DNA from: Sva-07 sp963716095
GTDB lineage: Bacteria > Actinomycetota > Acidimicrobiia > Acidimicrobiales > Ilumatobacteraceae
Direction of reading: 5' to 3'
Length of the DNA stretch: 64,000 nucleotides
NCBI GenBank assembly: GCA_963716095.1
Contig: CAVQSV010000008.1
Coordinates: 1 to 64,000 of the forward strand
Below the pieces are notes generated by a model. That model was not told where the DNA came from. It worked only from the letters and a program-made list of their open reading frames with translations, and made no database searches. Each line of letters opens with the position of its first letter. Position 1 is the first letter of the stretch. Below are positions 55,883 through 64,000 of this stretch, one piece after another. A program made the translations under genes and the position numbers.

Positions 55883-56905
55883 TGGACGTCGGCGTCGTCC
55901 TCCAGGCCACGCCGCCAGCGGCGCGGGTGATCGACCTCGCGAAACGGGCGGAGACCTACGGGTTCAGCCACGTGTGGACGTTCGATTCGCACATCTTGTG
56001 GGAGGAGCCGTACGTCATCTACTCCAAGATCCTCGACGAGACACGCAACATCGTCGTCGGCCCGATGGTGACCAATCCGGCCACCCGCGACTGGACGGTC
56101 ACCGCATCGACCTACGCCACGCTCAACGAGATGTACGGCAACCGCACCATCTGCGGCATCGGCCGTGGCGACTCTGCCGTGCGCGTCACCAACGGCAAGC
56201 CGACCACGCTGGCCACCATGGGCGAGTCGATCCATGTGATCCGCGAGCTCGCCAACGGTCGCAGCGTCGACTACAAGGGCTCGACGATCACGCTGCCATG
56301 GGCGTCGAAGAGTCGGCTCGAGGTCTGGGGTGCGGGCTACGGACCGAAGGCGCTGAAGCTGATCGGCGAGACCTGCGACGGGTTCATCCTCCAGCTCGCC
56401 GACCTCTCGATCGCCGAGTGGACGATCGGTGCCGTTCGAACGGCAGCGTCCGAGGCGGGGCGCAATCCCGACGACATCACGATCTGTGTCGCCGCGCCCG
56501 CGTACGTCGGCCCGACCGACGACTTGGCGTACATGCGCGATCAGGTCCGCTGGTTCGGCGGGATGGTCGGCAACCATGTCGCCGACATCGTCGAGCGGTA
56601 CGGCGAGTCGGCGGCAGTGCCAGCGGCGCTCACCGAGTACATCAAGGGTCGCGAGGCGTACGACTACAACGAGCACGGCCAGGCCGGCAACACCCACACG
56701 CCGCTTCGTGCCCGACGAGATCGTCGACCGGTTCTGCATCCTCGGGCCGGTCGAGGCGCAGCTCGAACGCCTCCAGGCGCTCAGCGATCTCGGTGTCGAC
56801 CAGTTCGCGATCTATCTCCAGCACGACGGCAAGGACCACACGCTCGCCCAGTACGGCGAGCACGTGATCCCAGCGTTGCGCAACCAGAGCCTCGCCAAGA
56901 CCTGA
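55882..56905 (+). CDS. LLM class F420-dependent oxidoreductase of the pyrimidine cluster, frameshifted
   Basis: ATG 55882 gives DVGVVLQATPPAARVIDLAK, HVWTFDSHILWEEPYVIYS, NIVVGPMVTNPATRDWTVTA and RTICGIGRGDSAVRVTNG, clear luciferase-like F420 enzyme features. Near 56700 the frame changes and RFVPDEIVDRFCILGP to the stop at 56905 completes about 340 residues. It is coupled to mmsA and sits in a cluster that lacks dihydropyrimidine dehydrogenase, so it may catalyse or assist the first, reductive step with F420H2. That role is inference. Confidence 0.82.
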
Positions 56906-56921
56906 CCGATCGTCCATCCGC

Positions 56922-56971
56922 GTTCTCGTGAACAACTTGCACCTCTCAGAGGCGAAGTCGTTCACGAGAAC
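56922..56971. repeat. Palindrome family A, copy 3
   Basis: Arms GTTCTCGTGAAC and GTTCACGAGAAC with an inner CCTCTCAGAGG stem and two substitutions. It lies between convergent gene ends (56905 and 56984), where it may terminate both. Confidence 0.8.
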
Positions 56972-56983
56972 GCATCGGAGAGG

Positions 56984-57658
56984 TCAGGCGCGAGGCCAGA
57001 GGCCGTGGACGGTCCAACCGTCGTCGGTGAATCCGACGGCGTCGGCGACGCGGGCGCTCGCAGCGTTGTCCGGGGCATGGAGATAGGTGGGAACCGCTCC
57101 GTCGGCCAGGACTCGTCGCGCTGCGGTGGCCACGAGCCGGCGAGCGAACCCTGTCCCGCGTGCAGCTTCATCGGTGACCACCGAGAGTTCCTGGCCGAAC
57201 CGGTCGTGGACCTTGATCCCGACGCCGGCGATCGGATGTCCGTCGTCGTCGAACGCAACGAGGCGGCGCCCGTTGAACGGAGCGAGCCACTCGGGGAGCT
57301 CGCCGGTCTGGGTGTCGAACCACTGGCCCAGGTCGGCGAGGTCCGGGTCGATCGCAGTTGTCGTCCGGAAGACACCGGCACCGAATGCGGCGGGCCCGAC
57401 GCCCAGGATGTCGCCGAGTTCGTCACCGAGCCCGGGCTGATTCAGGTCGTCAGCGATGGCAGTCGCCACCGCTTCGGCCGCATCGGGTGGCACCGCAATG
57501 ACGGTCGCGTCGCCGTTGCCGACGCCGAGCAGCGGCCTGATCGATCCGTCCCAGGTCGGTGAGAGCCGAGACGGATCACCGACCACGTGCACGCCGCTCG
57601 ATGGTGGCGGCCACTCGCCGACCCACGATCGGAGGTGGAGCGTCAGCGGGTCGGTCAT
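56984..57658 (-). CDS. GNAT family N-acetyltransferase
   Basis: 224 residues; the C-terminal half has the acetyl-CoA-binding region IAGVGIKVHDRFGQELSVVT followed by EAARGTGFARRLVATAARRV (Q/RxxGxG/A-type motif) and THLHAPDNAASARVADAVGF-like ending (YLHAPDNAASARVADAVGF). The N-terminal 100 residues are unassigned. Acceptor substrate unknown; not obviously part of the pyrimidine pathway. Confidence 0.78.
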   Translation of the reverse strand: MTDPLTLHLRSWVGEWPPPSSGVHVVGDPSRLSPTWDGSIRPLLGVGNGDATVIAVPPDAAEAVATAIADDLNQPGLGDELGDILGVGPAAFGAGVFRTTTAIDPDLADLGQWFDTQTGELPEWLAPFNGRRLVAFDDDGHPIAGVGIKVHDRFGQELSVVTDEAARGTGFARRLVATAARRVLADGAVPTYLHAPDNAASARVADAVGFTDDGWTVHGLWPRA

Positions 57659-57691
57659 GTCGGCAACCTAACGGCCGACTGGTCGCTGCCA

Positions 57692-57736
57692 TCTCGTGAA
57701 CAACTTCACCTCTCGGAGGTGAAGTTGTTCACGAGA
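57692..57736. repeat. Palindrome family A, copy 4
   Basis: Perfect 21-base arms around a three-base loop TCG, the tightest of the four copies. It fills the gap between the acetyltransferase start and the aminotransferase stop. Confidence 0.87.
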
Positions 57737-57740
57737 ACGG

Positions 57741-59093
57741 TCAGGGCATGGCGTTGTCGGCGACGGTGAGGGCGGCATCGAGGATGGCGAGGCCCTCGCG
57801 GGCCACATCGTCGGGGATGTTGCACGGCGGGACGACGTGGATGCGGTTGCCGGCCGACAGCGGCCACATCCCGTTGCGCTTGCACTCGGCGACGACGGCA
57901 CCGACGGTGGCAGGCGGGGCCGGGGTGCGGCTCTCCGGATCGGTCACCAGTTCGACCGCCCAGAACACGCCGAGACCGCGGATCTCGCCGACGCTCGGGT
58001 GGCGTTCGGCGATGTCGCGGAGCTCCGGCCCGATGATGTCGTCGCCGAGGTGGCGGGAGTGAGCGAGCACGCCCTCCTCCTCGAAGATTCCGATGCTCGC
58101 GACGGCCGAGGCGCAGGCCAGTGGATGGCCCGAATAGGTGAGCCCGCCCGGGAACACCCGGTCGTCGTAGAAGTGAGCGATCTCGCCGGAGATGACGACA
58201 CCGCCGAGCGGGACGTAGCCCGAGTTGACGCCCTTGGCGAAACAGATCAGATCGGGCTGCGCGTCCCAGTTCTGCCAGGCGAACCACTGCCCGGCGCGAC
58301 CGAATCCGGCCATCACCTCATCGGCGATCCAGATGATCCCGAACTCGTCGCAGATCGCGCGGAGGCCCTCGAGGTAGCCGGGCGGCGGGATCAAGACGCC
58401 GTTCGTGCCGACGACCGACTCGTAGACGATTGCGGCGACCTTGTCGGCGCCTTCCATCAGAATCGTCTGTCGCAGATGGGCGAGCGCGCGCTCGGTTTCC
58501 TGCTCGGGCGACTCGGAATGGAACGCCGACCGGTACGGGAACGGCCCCCAGAACTTCACGAGTCCCGGCACCGACGGCTCGTTCTCGAGGCGGCGCGGTT
58601 CGCCGGTCAACCCCGCGGTGAGCGCCGTGCCACCGTGATAGCTGCGGTAGGTCGACAGCACCTTCATGCGGCCGGTGAACCCCTTCGCCAGACGAACGGC
58701 GTTCTCGACCGCCTCCGCACCTGCGTTGGTGAAGAACACCTTCTCGAAGTGTCCGCCGGCGCCATCGCGGTTGGCCTTCTCGACGATCAACCGGCCGGCC
58801 TCGCTGCGCTGGTCGTTGGCGAACGGCGGTGCCACCATGCACAGCGCGTCGGCCTGGTCCTTGATCGCCTGGATCATCTTCGGGTGTTGGTGCCCGAGGT
58901 TCATGTTGACCAACATGCTGCTGAAGTCGATCCACTCGTTGCCGTCGGGGTCCCAGAACTTCGAGCCGGCCGCCCCTGCGATCACGGTTGGGTCGAGCGC
59001 CCCTTGAGCCGACCAGGAATGGAACACGCGTGCACGGTCGTTCGCGTAGGCGTCGCCGAGCAGGGTCGAAGGAGCAGAGTCGAGCTGAGTCAC
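57741..59093 (-). CDS. Class III aminotransferase, probable beta-alanine aminotransferase
   Basis: 450-residue PLP enzyme from GTG 59093: FWDPDGNEWIDFSSMLVNMN, NAGAEAVENAVRLAKGFTGR, STYRSYHGGTALTAGLTGE, IWIADEVMAGFGRAGQWFAW (Asp to the PLP nitrogen) and the Schiff-base Lys in LICFAKGVNSGYVPLGG. TYSGHPLACASAVASI is also typical. Class III enzymes of this branch act on beta-alanine, taurine or omega-amino acids. Beside dihydropyrimidinase and MmsA, conversion of beta-alanine to malonate semialdehyde is the natural role. Confidence 0.85.
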   Translation of the reverse strand: MTQLDSAPSTLLGDAYANDRARVFHSWSAQGALDPTVIAGAAGSKFWDPDGNEWIDFSSMLVNMNLGHQHPKMIQAIKDQADALCMVAPPFANDQRSEAGRLIVEKANRDGAGGHFEKVFFTNAGAEAVENAVRLAKGFTGRMKVLSTYRSYHGGTALTAGLTGEPRRLENEPSVPGLVKFWGPFPYRSAFHSESPEQETERALAHLRQTILMEGADKVAAIVYESVVGTNGVLIPPPGYLEGLRAICDEFGIIWIADEVMAGFGRAGQWFAWQNWDAQPDLICFAKGVNSGYVPLGGVVISGEIAHFYDDRVFPGGLTYSGHPLACASAVASIGIFEEEGVLAHSRHLGDDIIGPELRDIAERHPSVGEIRGLGVFWAVELVTDPESRTPAPPATVGAVVAECKRNGMWPLSAGNRIHVVPPCNIPDDVAREGLAILDAALTVADNAMP

Positions 59094-59138
59094 GGTGCGA
59101 TCGTATGGCACATCTCCGATGGGGTCTACGGTTGTGGC

Positions 59139-59831
59139 ATGGGAGAAATCGTCAACTTCGCCAGCAACGGAAACGATGCGTCGGGCTACCTCGCCCGGCC
59201 GGACACGGGCAGCGGCCCCGGTGTGATCGTCGTACAGGAGTGGTGGGGCCTCGACTCCGGAATCAAGGAGATGGCCGACCGACTCGCCGCCGCCGGATTC
59301 GTCGCGCTCGCACCCGACCTCTATCACGGCGAACTCGCCGGCCACACCGAGATGGACAAGGCCGGTGAACTGATGAGCACGCTGCCACCGGATCGGGCGG
59401 GTCGCGACATGAGCGGCGCCGTCGACTTCCTCGCCGATCACGACTCGACCACAGGCGACGGCATCGGCGTGATGGGATTCTGCATGGGGGGCATGCTCAC
59501 GTTCGTGCTCGCCGCGCTGCGGCCCGACAAGGTCAAGGCGGCCGTGCCGTTCTACGGTTTCCCGCAGGGTGAAGATCAGCCCGACTATTCGAAGATCGAA
59601 GCGTCGATCCAGGGGCACATGGCCGAGCACGACGACTTCTTCCCGCCGTCGGCGGCGATGCACCTCGAAGAGGAACTCAAGGCGCTGGGCAAGGACGTGT
59701 CGATCACCGTGCACCTCGGTACGGGGCACGCGTTCATGGCGCCTCACAACGCGCTCGGCACGCAGGATGCGGCCAAGTACGACGAGATCTGGCCGCAGGC
59801 GACAGCGTTCCTCCACGACAAGCTCGCCTGA
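59139..59831 (+). CDS. Dienelactone hydrolase family protein
   Basis: 230 residues, alpha/beta-hydrolase with the Cys-type nucleophile GVMGFCMGGMLTF (Cys where most hydrolases have Ser), GVIVVQEWWGLDSGIKEMAD (Glu that moves on binding), Asp in AEHDDFFPPSA and His in LGTGHAFMAP: the dienelactone hydrolase triad. Known members hydrolyse dienelactone in chloroaromatic breakdown, but many actinobacterial relatives have other esterase roles. ATG 59139 is preceded by no strong ribosome site. Divergent from the aminotransferase. Confidence 0.88.
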   Translation: MGEIVNFASNGNDASGYLARPDTGSGPGVIVVQEWWGLDSGIKEMADRLAAAGFVALAPDLYHGELAGHTEMDKAGELMSTLPPDRAGRDMSGAVDFLADHDSTTGDGIGVMGFCMGGMLTFVLAALRPDKVKAAVPFYGFPQGEDQPDYSKIEASIQGHMAEHDDFFPPSAAMHLEEELKALGKDVSITVHLGTGHAFMAPHNALGTQDAAKYDEIWPQATAFLHDKLA

Positions 59832-59843
59832 ACGGCTGACTCG

Positions 59844-60518
59844 ATGTCTCGATTCGACGCCGTCCTGTTCGACGCGGGCGGAGTCCTGGTCCTTCCCGAC
59901 CCGACGGTCCTCGGCCCGTTGCTCGCCCGGTACGGAGCCACCACCGATGTCGCCTCGCACCGTCGGGCCCACTACGCCGGCATGAAGGCGAAGTCGGATC
60001 GCTCCGAGCCGGAAGGGTCGTGGGGCGTCTACGACGACGCGTATGTCGAGGCTGTCGGCGTCGAGCGTGCCGACCTCGACGAGGCGGCGTTCGTGCTCGG
60101 CCGCACCCGATCGGCCTGGCTGTGGCGGTGGACGATCCCGGAGACCCGCACTGCGCTCGATGCGTTGGCCGCGGCGGGCATCCCGATGGGTGTCGTGTCG
60201 AACGCCAGTGGTCAGATCGAGTCGATGCTCGTTCGCGAGATCTGCCAGGTGGGCCCCGGCCCGCACGCCGAGATGCGCTGCATCGTCGACAGCCAGGTCG
60301 TCGGCATCGCCAAGCCGGACCCGGCGATCTTCGACCATGCGCTGCCGCACTTCGCAGAGTTCGATCGATCGCGTATCGCCTATGTCGGCGACTCGGTCAC
60401 GATGGACATTGCGGCGTCGTCTGCGGCCGGCCTGCACCCGATCCTGCTCGATCCCCACGGCGACCACGTCGGCGCCGGCTTCGAACGCATCGCCGACGTG
60501 ATCGAATTGGTGGGCTGA
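59844..60518 (+). CDS. HAD family hydrolase
   Basis: 224 residues: motif I DAVLFDAGGVLVLP, motif II GVVSNASGQIE, motif III Lys in VVGIAKPDPAIFDHAL and motif IV YVGDSVTMDIAASSAAG. The cap lies between motifs I and II. The first Asp of motif I is kept, while the usual second Asp (DxD) is Gly, so a phosphatase is less certain than for typical DxD members. It starts 12 bases after the dienelactone hydrolase gene and is likely cotranscribed. Substrate unknown. Confidence 0.85.
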   Translation: MSRFDAVLFDAGGVLVLPDPTVLGPLLARYGATTDVASHRRAHYAGMKAKSDRSEPEGSWGVYDDAYVEAVGVERADLDEAAFVLGRTRSAWLWRWTIPETRTALDALAAAGIPMGVVSNASGQIESMLVREICQVGPGPHAEMRCIVDSQVVGIAKPDPAIFDHALPHFAEFDRSRIAYVGDSVTMDIAASSAAGLHPILLDPHGDHVGAGFERIADVIELVG

Positions 60519-60633
60519 AACACCACCGACCTCACACCGCCCGTCGCGTGCACCGATTGCAGCCGGGCGCTGGCATCTCGACGCGATCGACTGCCCCAGC
60601 CCGCGTGCGGCGCCGCTGCAGGATCGGCTGGCC

Positions 60634-61599
60634 TCAGCCCGTGAGGGTGAGCGGGACGATGGTCTCGAGGTCCGTCGGGCAGTTGGGTTCGCTGTCCGGC
60701 GTGCAGCCCACGGGGCTGACGGCGACGAGTTCGATCGGGCCAGCTGGCGCGTCCACCGACATCGTCGTCTGGAAGTCGGCCCAATTGCCCCAGGCGCCGG
60801 CGAACACGATGACGACGTCACCGATCCGCTCGCCATTGCGCCTGACCTCCATTGGGAAGTCGCCTTCGTACACGTCTGCTTCGCCGGTGACGGTGATCGG
60901 GCTCGTCACGGTGGCTCCCGGCAGGGGCGTGTCGATGATGATCCCCTTGGTCAACGCCCAGTCGACATCTCGCCGTTGCTGGGCGTCGCTCAGCACGATG
61001 CCCTCACCGCCGAAGAACTCGACTGGGGCGCCGTCCAGCCAGAACAGCACCTCGTCGACGTTGTCGAATTGGGTGGCGGTGAAGATCACCTGTGCCAATC
61101 GGGCATTCATCGAGAGCGTGCCGCCACCGCTTTCGTAGTCGCTGCTCAGATCGACGGTGGCGAGCCCGTTGGCGAGGTTGACGTCTCGCAGCGTCGTGCC
61201 GTCGGGGATCTCTGTGTGAAGCCCGGCTGCGCGTTCGCTGTCGGTTGGCCCTTCCACGAGTTCGGCCAGCGTGTTGCGCAAGACCGCCGGGCCCTCCACC
61301 TGCCGGTGGGCGACGGCGATCCGTTCGTCGCGCAGGAGGTAGATCCGCACGTCGACGAGGGTCGGGTTGGGGGTGGTCACGGTGGGTGCCGGCGTCGACG
61401 CCGGCGCGGTCGAGGCGGGGCTGGTGGTCACTGCGGGTTCGGTGGTCTCCGGCGAGTCGATCGTGGTCGTCGTCGAACTCGGTGTGGTCGTGTTCGGCGA
61501 GGTCGTATCGGGTGGGATCGTGGCCGTGTCGTCGCCGCTTCCGCATGCCGACGCGACAGCCAACAATCCGAGCACGAGGCCCAGTCGCAGGGTGCGCAT
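60634..61599 (-). CDS. GerMN/Gmad2-domain lipoprotein
   Basis: 321-residue exported lipoprotein: lipobox VASAC, a Thr/Ser/Pro linker to about residue 80, then a GerMN domain (VDVRIYLLRDERIAVAHRQV; TVDLSSDYESGGGTLSMNAR; LAQVIFTATQFDNVDEVLFW) and a C-terminal Gmad2 (IgG-like) domain (GATVTSPITVTGEADVYEG; WADFQTTMSVDAPAGPIEL). Many actinobacteria carry such proteins near sensor or cell-wall genes; here no partner is visible. Function unknown, outside the membrane. Confidence 0.85.
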   Translation of the reverse strand: MRTLRLGLVLGLLAVASACGSGDDTATIPPDTTSPNTTTPSSTTTTIDSPETTEPAVTTSPASTAPASTPAPTVTTPNPTLVDVRIYLLRDERIAVAHRQVEGPAVLRNTLAELVEGPTDSERAAGLHTEIPDGTTLRDVNLANGLATVDLSSDYESGGGTLSMNARLAQVIFTATQFDNVDEVLFWLDGAPVEFFGGEGIVLSDAQQRRDVDWALTKGIIIDTPLPGATVTSPITVTGEADVYEGDFPMEVRRNGERIGDVVIVFAGAWGNWADFQTTMSVDAPAGPIELVAVSPVGCTPDSEPNCPTDLETIVPLTLTG

Positions 61600-61725
61600 G
61601 ACATCTTCCTTCCTTCAGCTTCCAGTTCCACGGTCGCGCCCGGCGCGCTCTCGTGCCAGAGCCGAACGTCAGGGAAGGAGAGGTGGTGTCGGTCAGTAGC
61701 TGTCGGTCCGACCCTGGTGCTGAGA

Positions 61726-63354
61726 TCAGGTGCTGGCGGAGATCAGTTGGCGGGCGATCACCTTGAGGCAGAGGGTCTCGTCGGCGCCTTCGAAGATCGA
61801 CAGCACGCGGGCGTCGACGTACAGACGGCTGACGGGGAACTCCTCGGCGTAGCCCATCCCGCCATGGATCTGCATCGCTTCGCGGCTGACCCACTCGGCG
61901 GCCTTGCACACGTAGGCCTTCACCATCGAGGCCTCCATCGCGCCCTCGCCCTTGCCCATCAACGTGGCGACGGCATAGGAGAATTGGCGGCCGGCCTGGG
62001 TGAGCACCGCCATCCGGCCGAGCTTGGCGCGGGTGAGCTGATAGTCGATGATCGCCTCGCCGAACACCTTGCGGTTCTCGGCGTAGTCGAGCGCCGCTTC
62101 GTAGGCGGCCTGCATCACGCCGACGGCACGAGCCGCAGTCTGCAGACGCCCGTTCTCGAAGCCGGCCATCTGATAGTAGAAACCCTTGCCGAGCCCGTCC
62201 TCCATGCCGACCTGATTGGCGGCGGGCACCCACCAGTCCTCGAGTGCGACCTCATAGGAGTGCATCCCGCGATAGCCGATCGTGTCGATCGGGCGACCCT
62301 CCATCTTGCCGACACGCGAGGTGCCGTCGACGTCGACGGGGTCCTGGGTGAGCTCGAAGCCGTGGCTGTCGCCCCGCGGCTTCGGCACGATGAACAGCGT
62401 GAGCCCGCGATGGGTCTTCGAGCGATCGGGATCGGTACGCGCGAGCAGCGTGAGTGCGTCGGCCCGAGCGCCGAACGTGCACCACGTCTTGACACCGTTG
62501 ATCACCCAGCCGTCTTCGCCGTCAGGGCCGGGCGCCGGAGTGGCGGTGACCTTGATGCCGGCGACGTCGCTGCCGTAGTCGGGTTCGGTGACCGCAACCG
62601 CCGGCATGACTTCGGCGGTGGCCAGCTTGGGCAGCCACTCCTGCTTCTGCGCTTCGGTGCCGCCCTTCACGAGCGCCCGGGTGAGGATCTCGGGCCGGGT
62701 GATCAGCGATCCGCCGATGCCGAGGCTCGCCCGGGAGAGTTCTTCGGTCGCGGCGACCATGGCGATGTACTCGGCGTCGCCACCTTCGCTGTAGCCGCCG
62801 TACTCGACGGGCACGCTCAACCCGAATGCGCCCAACTCGGCGAGGCCGGTGACGATCTCCTCGGGTACGTCACCGTTGGTGCGATGGACGTGCTCGGCGT
62901 GTGGAGCGATCACGTTCGAGGCGAAGGCACGGAAGGTGTCGGCCACCATCTCCATGTCGTCGTCGAGGTGACGCGGCCCAGCGGTGTCGGCGAGAGACGC
63001 CAGGAATTCCGGTGCGCGGAACTGCACCATGAACGCGTGGACGTTGGCGAGGGCGTCGCGCTCGACCCCCCACTCCGCTTCACGGCCGAGCAGCTTGCCG
63101 GAGAGGTCATGGAGCATGTCGGCGGCGAACGCGCACGTGATCTTCGCTTCGACCTCGCCTTTGGCGCCGTAGTCGAGCAGCGACCGCGCCGTCGCCACGC
63201 CTGATGCGGCATGGGCGATGTCGTACGCGAGCACCTGGTGCACGTCGGGGCCGCCTGAAGCAGCGAGTTCGCGCACGGCCTTGCCGACGATGCGGTCGGC
63301 CAGGTCGATGGCGTCAGCGGCGGCGGGAAGGTCGGGGGCAGCGATCGCAGTCAT
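61726..63354 (-). CDS. Acyl-CoA dehydrogenase
   Basis: FAD-dependent enzyme introducing an alpha-beta double bond into acyl-CoA. 542 residues, longer than the typical 380 because of an N-terminal helical extension of about 130 residues (LADRIVGKAVRELAASGGPD and HAASGVATARSLLDYGAKGE). The core has LAELGAFGLSVPVEYGGY, AVAVTEPDYGSDVAGIKVTA, FENGRLQTAARAVGVMQAAY and MQIHGGMGYAEEFPVSRLY (FAD/catalytic segment). The extended form is common in actinobacteria; the exact chain specificity is unknown. ATG 63354. Confidence 0.9.
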   Translation of the reverse strand: MTAIAAPDLPAAADAIDLADRIVGKAVRELAASGGPDVHQVLAYDIAHAASGVATARSLLDYGAKGEVEAKITCAFAADMLHDLSGKLLGREAEWGVERDALANVHAFMVQFRAPEFLASLADTAGPRHLDDDMEMVADTFRAFASNVIAPHAEHVHRTNGDVPEEIVTGLAELGAFGLSVPVEYGGYSEGGDAEYIAMVAATEELSRASLGIGGSLITRPEILTRALVKGGTEAQKQEWLPKLATAEVMPAVAVTEPDYGSDVAGIKVTATPAPGPDGEDGWVINGVKTWCTFGARADALTLLARTDPDRSKTHRGLTLFIVPKPRGDSHGFELTQDPVDVDGTSRVGKMEGRPIDTIGYRGMHSYEVALEDWWVPAANQVGMEDGLGKGFYYQMAGFENGRLQTAARAVGVMQAAYEAALDYAENRKVFGEAIIDYQLTRAKLGRMAVLTQAGRQFSYAVATLMGKGEGAMEASMVKAYVCKAAEWVSREAMQIHGGMGYAEEFPVSRLYVDARVLSIFEGADETLCLKVIARQLISAST

Positions 63355-63478
63355 GCGCCAGACGTTACTGGCCGGTAATCGGAGCGGCCATTCGAGCTGT
63401 GCCGCCGTCGCCAACGTCGGCGAGCGACATGATCGGCCCGGCGCCGTGTGACGGTCTGGCGGGCGCCATGATGGGGAG

Positions 63479-64000
63479 ATGGCGGCGATCAGTGTTTTCT
63501 GCGGTTCGAGCTCCGGATCGGACCCGGTCTTCGCCGAAACCGCCAAGGCACTCGGTTCGACTCTGGCCGCTGACGGACATCGGCTCGTGTACGGCGGTGG
63601 ACACGTGGGATTGATGGGCGTGGTCGCCGATGCCGTGTTGGCCGGTGGCGGCGCCGTCACCGGCGTGATGACCGAGCAGCTGGTGGCCGCTGAGGTCGCG
63701 CATCTCGGCGTGACCGAACTGGAGATCACCTCGAGCATGCACGCCCGCGAAGGCGCGCATGGCCGAACTGTCCGACGGGGTGATCGTGCTGCCCGGTGGG
63801 TTCGGAACGCTCGACGAGGCGTTCGAGATGGTCACGTGGAACCAGCTCGGCCTCGTCGCTGCTCCCGTGGTCTTCCTCGACGTGGCCGGCTACTTCGCGC
63901 CGCTGTTCGACTTCATCGAGGGAACCGTCGCCGCCCAGTTCGTCAGCGCGGCCAATGCTGCCCTCGCCCGGCGGGCCTCGACCGTCGGCGAAGCGGTACG
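63479..64000 (+). CDS. LOG-family (TIGR00730-like) protein, frameshifted and cut by window end
   Basis: ATG 63479 reads AAISVFCGSSSGSDPVFAET, RLVYGGGHVGLMGVVADAVL and GAVTGVMTEQL. Near 63755 the frame changes to ARMAELSDGVIVLPGGFGTL followed by DEAFEMVTWNQLGLVAAP; PGGxGTxxE is the family phosphoribohydrolase signature. It predicts release of a nucleobase-like cytokinin from its riboside monophosphate, or a related nucleotide hydrolysis. The C-terminus lies beyond base 64000. Confidence 0.88.
   Translation, partial: MAAISVFCGSSSGSDPVFAETAKALGSTLAADGHRLVYGGGHVGLMGVVADAVLAGGGAVTGVMTEQLVAAEVAHLGVTELEITSSMHAREGAHGRTVRRGDRAARWVRNARRGVRDGHVEPARPRRCSRGLPRRGRLLRAAVRLHRGNRRRPVRQRGQCCPRPAGLDRRRSGT

Noticed and set aside
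57741..60836. Minus-strand reading frame of 1031 codons
   Set aside because: Only the part below 59093 is protein-like (aminotransferase); above it the frame is the shadow of the dienelactone hydrolase and HAD genes.

Overview
The window is high-GC DNA that reads as chromosome from a free-living, probably marine or algae-associated actinobacterium. Several traits suggest Acidimicrobiia (an Ilumatobacter-like lineage): three F420-type luciferase-like oxidoreductases, secreted proteins with VDTR/VDSR repeats, threonine/proline-rich lipoproteins and class I fumarase. The lineage is an inference; no rRNA or marker gene here proves it. About 57 genes can be supported. Many of them, mostly between 0 and 25 kb, are broken by single-base frameshifts inside otherwise normal proteins, which looks more like uncorrected sequencing error than decay. 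Gene ends are given accordingly.

0-8 kb: a broken lipoprotein gene, a peroxiredoxin behind a CsoR-like palindrome, a ZIP metal transporter, a stress-type glycine-rich protein, two ferritin-like proteins around trmO, a VapBC toxin-antitoxin pair beside a 3'-half tRNA-Glu with its own terminator (a probable att scar), and a TetR/methyltransferase divergon with two palindromic operators. 8.2-9.9 kb: a two-gene ABC exporter.

10-23.6 kb: a carbohydrate region tied together by copies of the palindrome TGGGAGCGCTCCCA (at 9997, 19097 and 19173). One arm encodes lactonase, SDR dehydrogenase, mannonate-dehydratase-like enolase, KDPG aldolase and the C-terminal half of a KDG kinase. A LacI-type regulator sits in the middle. 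The other arm has a very large phosphorylase-like enzyme divergent from a sugar ABC importer and a GH16 laminarinase lipoprotein. Together they read as a beta-1,3-glucan (laminarin) utilisation locus.

23.7-50 kb: glnS, a secreted arylsulfotransferase-like protein, a beta-propeller lipoprotein, fatty-acyl/CoA genes, mscL, an SGNH lipoprotein, an ABC-F ATPase, a SelW/Rdx-family gene whose CxxU position is an in-frame UGA followed by a SECIS-like hairpin, acyl-CoA synthetase, enoyl-CoA hydratase, fumarase, a secreted hydrolase, a TauE exporter, hrpB and an eIF2B-like protein. 50.3-51.6 kb: an AbiEi/DUF559-type gene bracketed by inverted pairs of 52-bp palindromes.

52-59 kb: a nearly complete reductive pyrimidine (uracil) degradation cluster: beta-ureidopropionase, dihydropyrimidinase, semialdehyde dehydrogenase and class III aminotransferase. 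It has an F420-type LLM oxidoreductase where dihydropyrimidine dehydrogenase would be expected. 59-64 kb: dienelactone hydrolase, HAD hydrolase, GerMN lipoprotein, acyl-CoA dehydrogenase and a LOG-family protein cut by the window end. At least five families of intergenic palindromic repeats are scattered from 25 to 58 kb.
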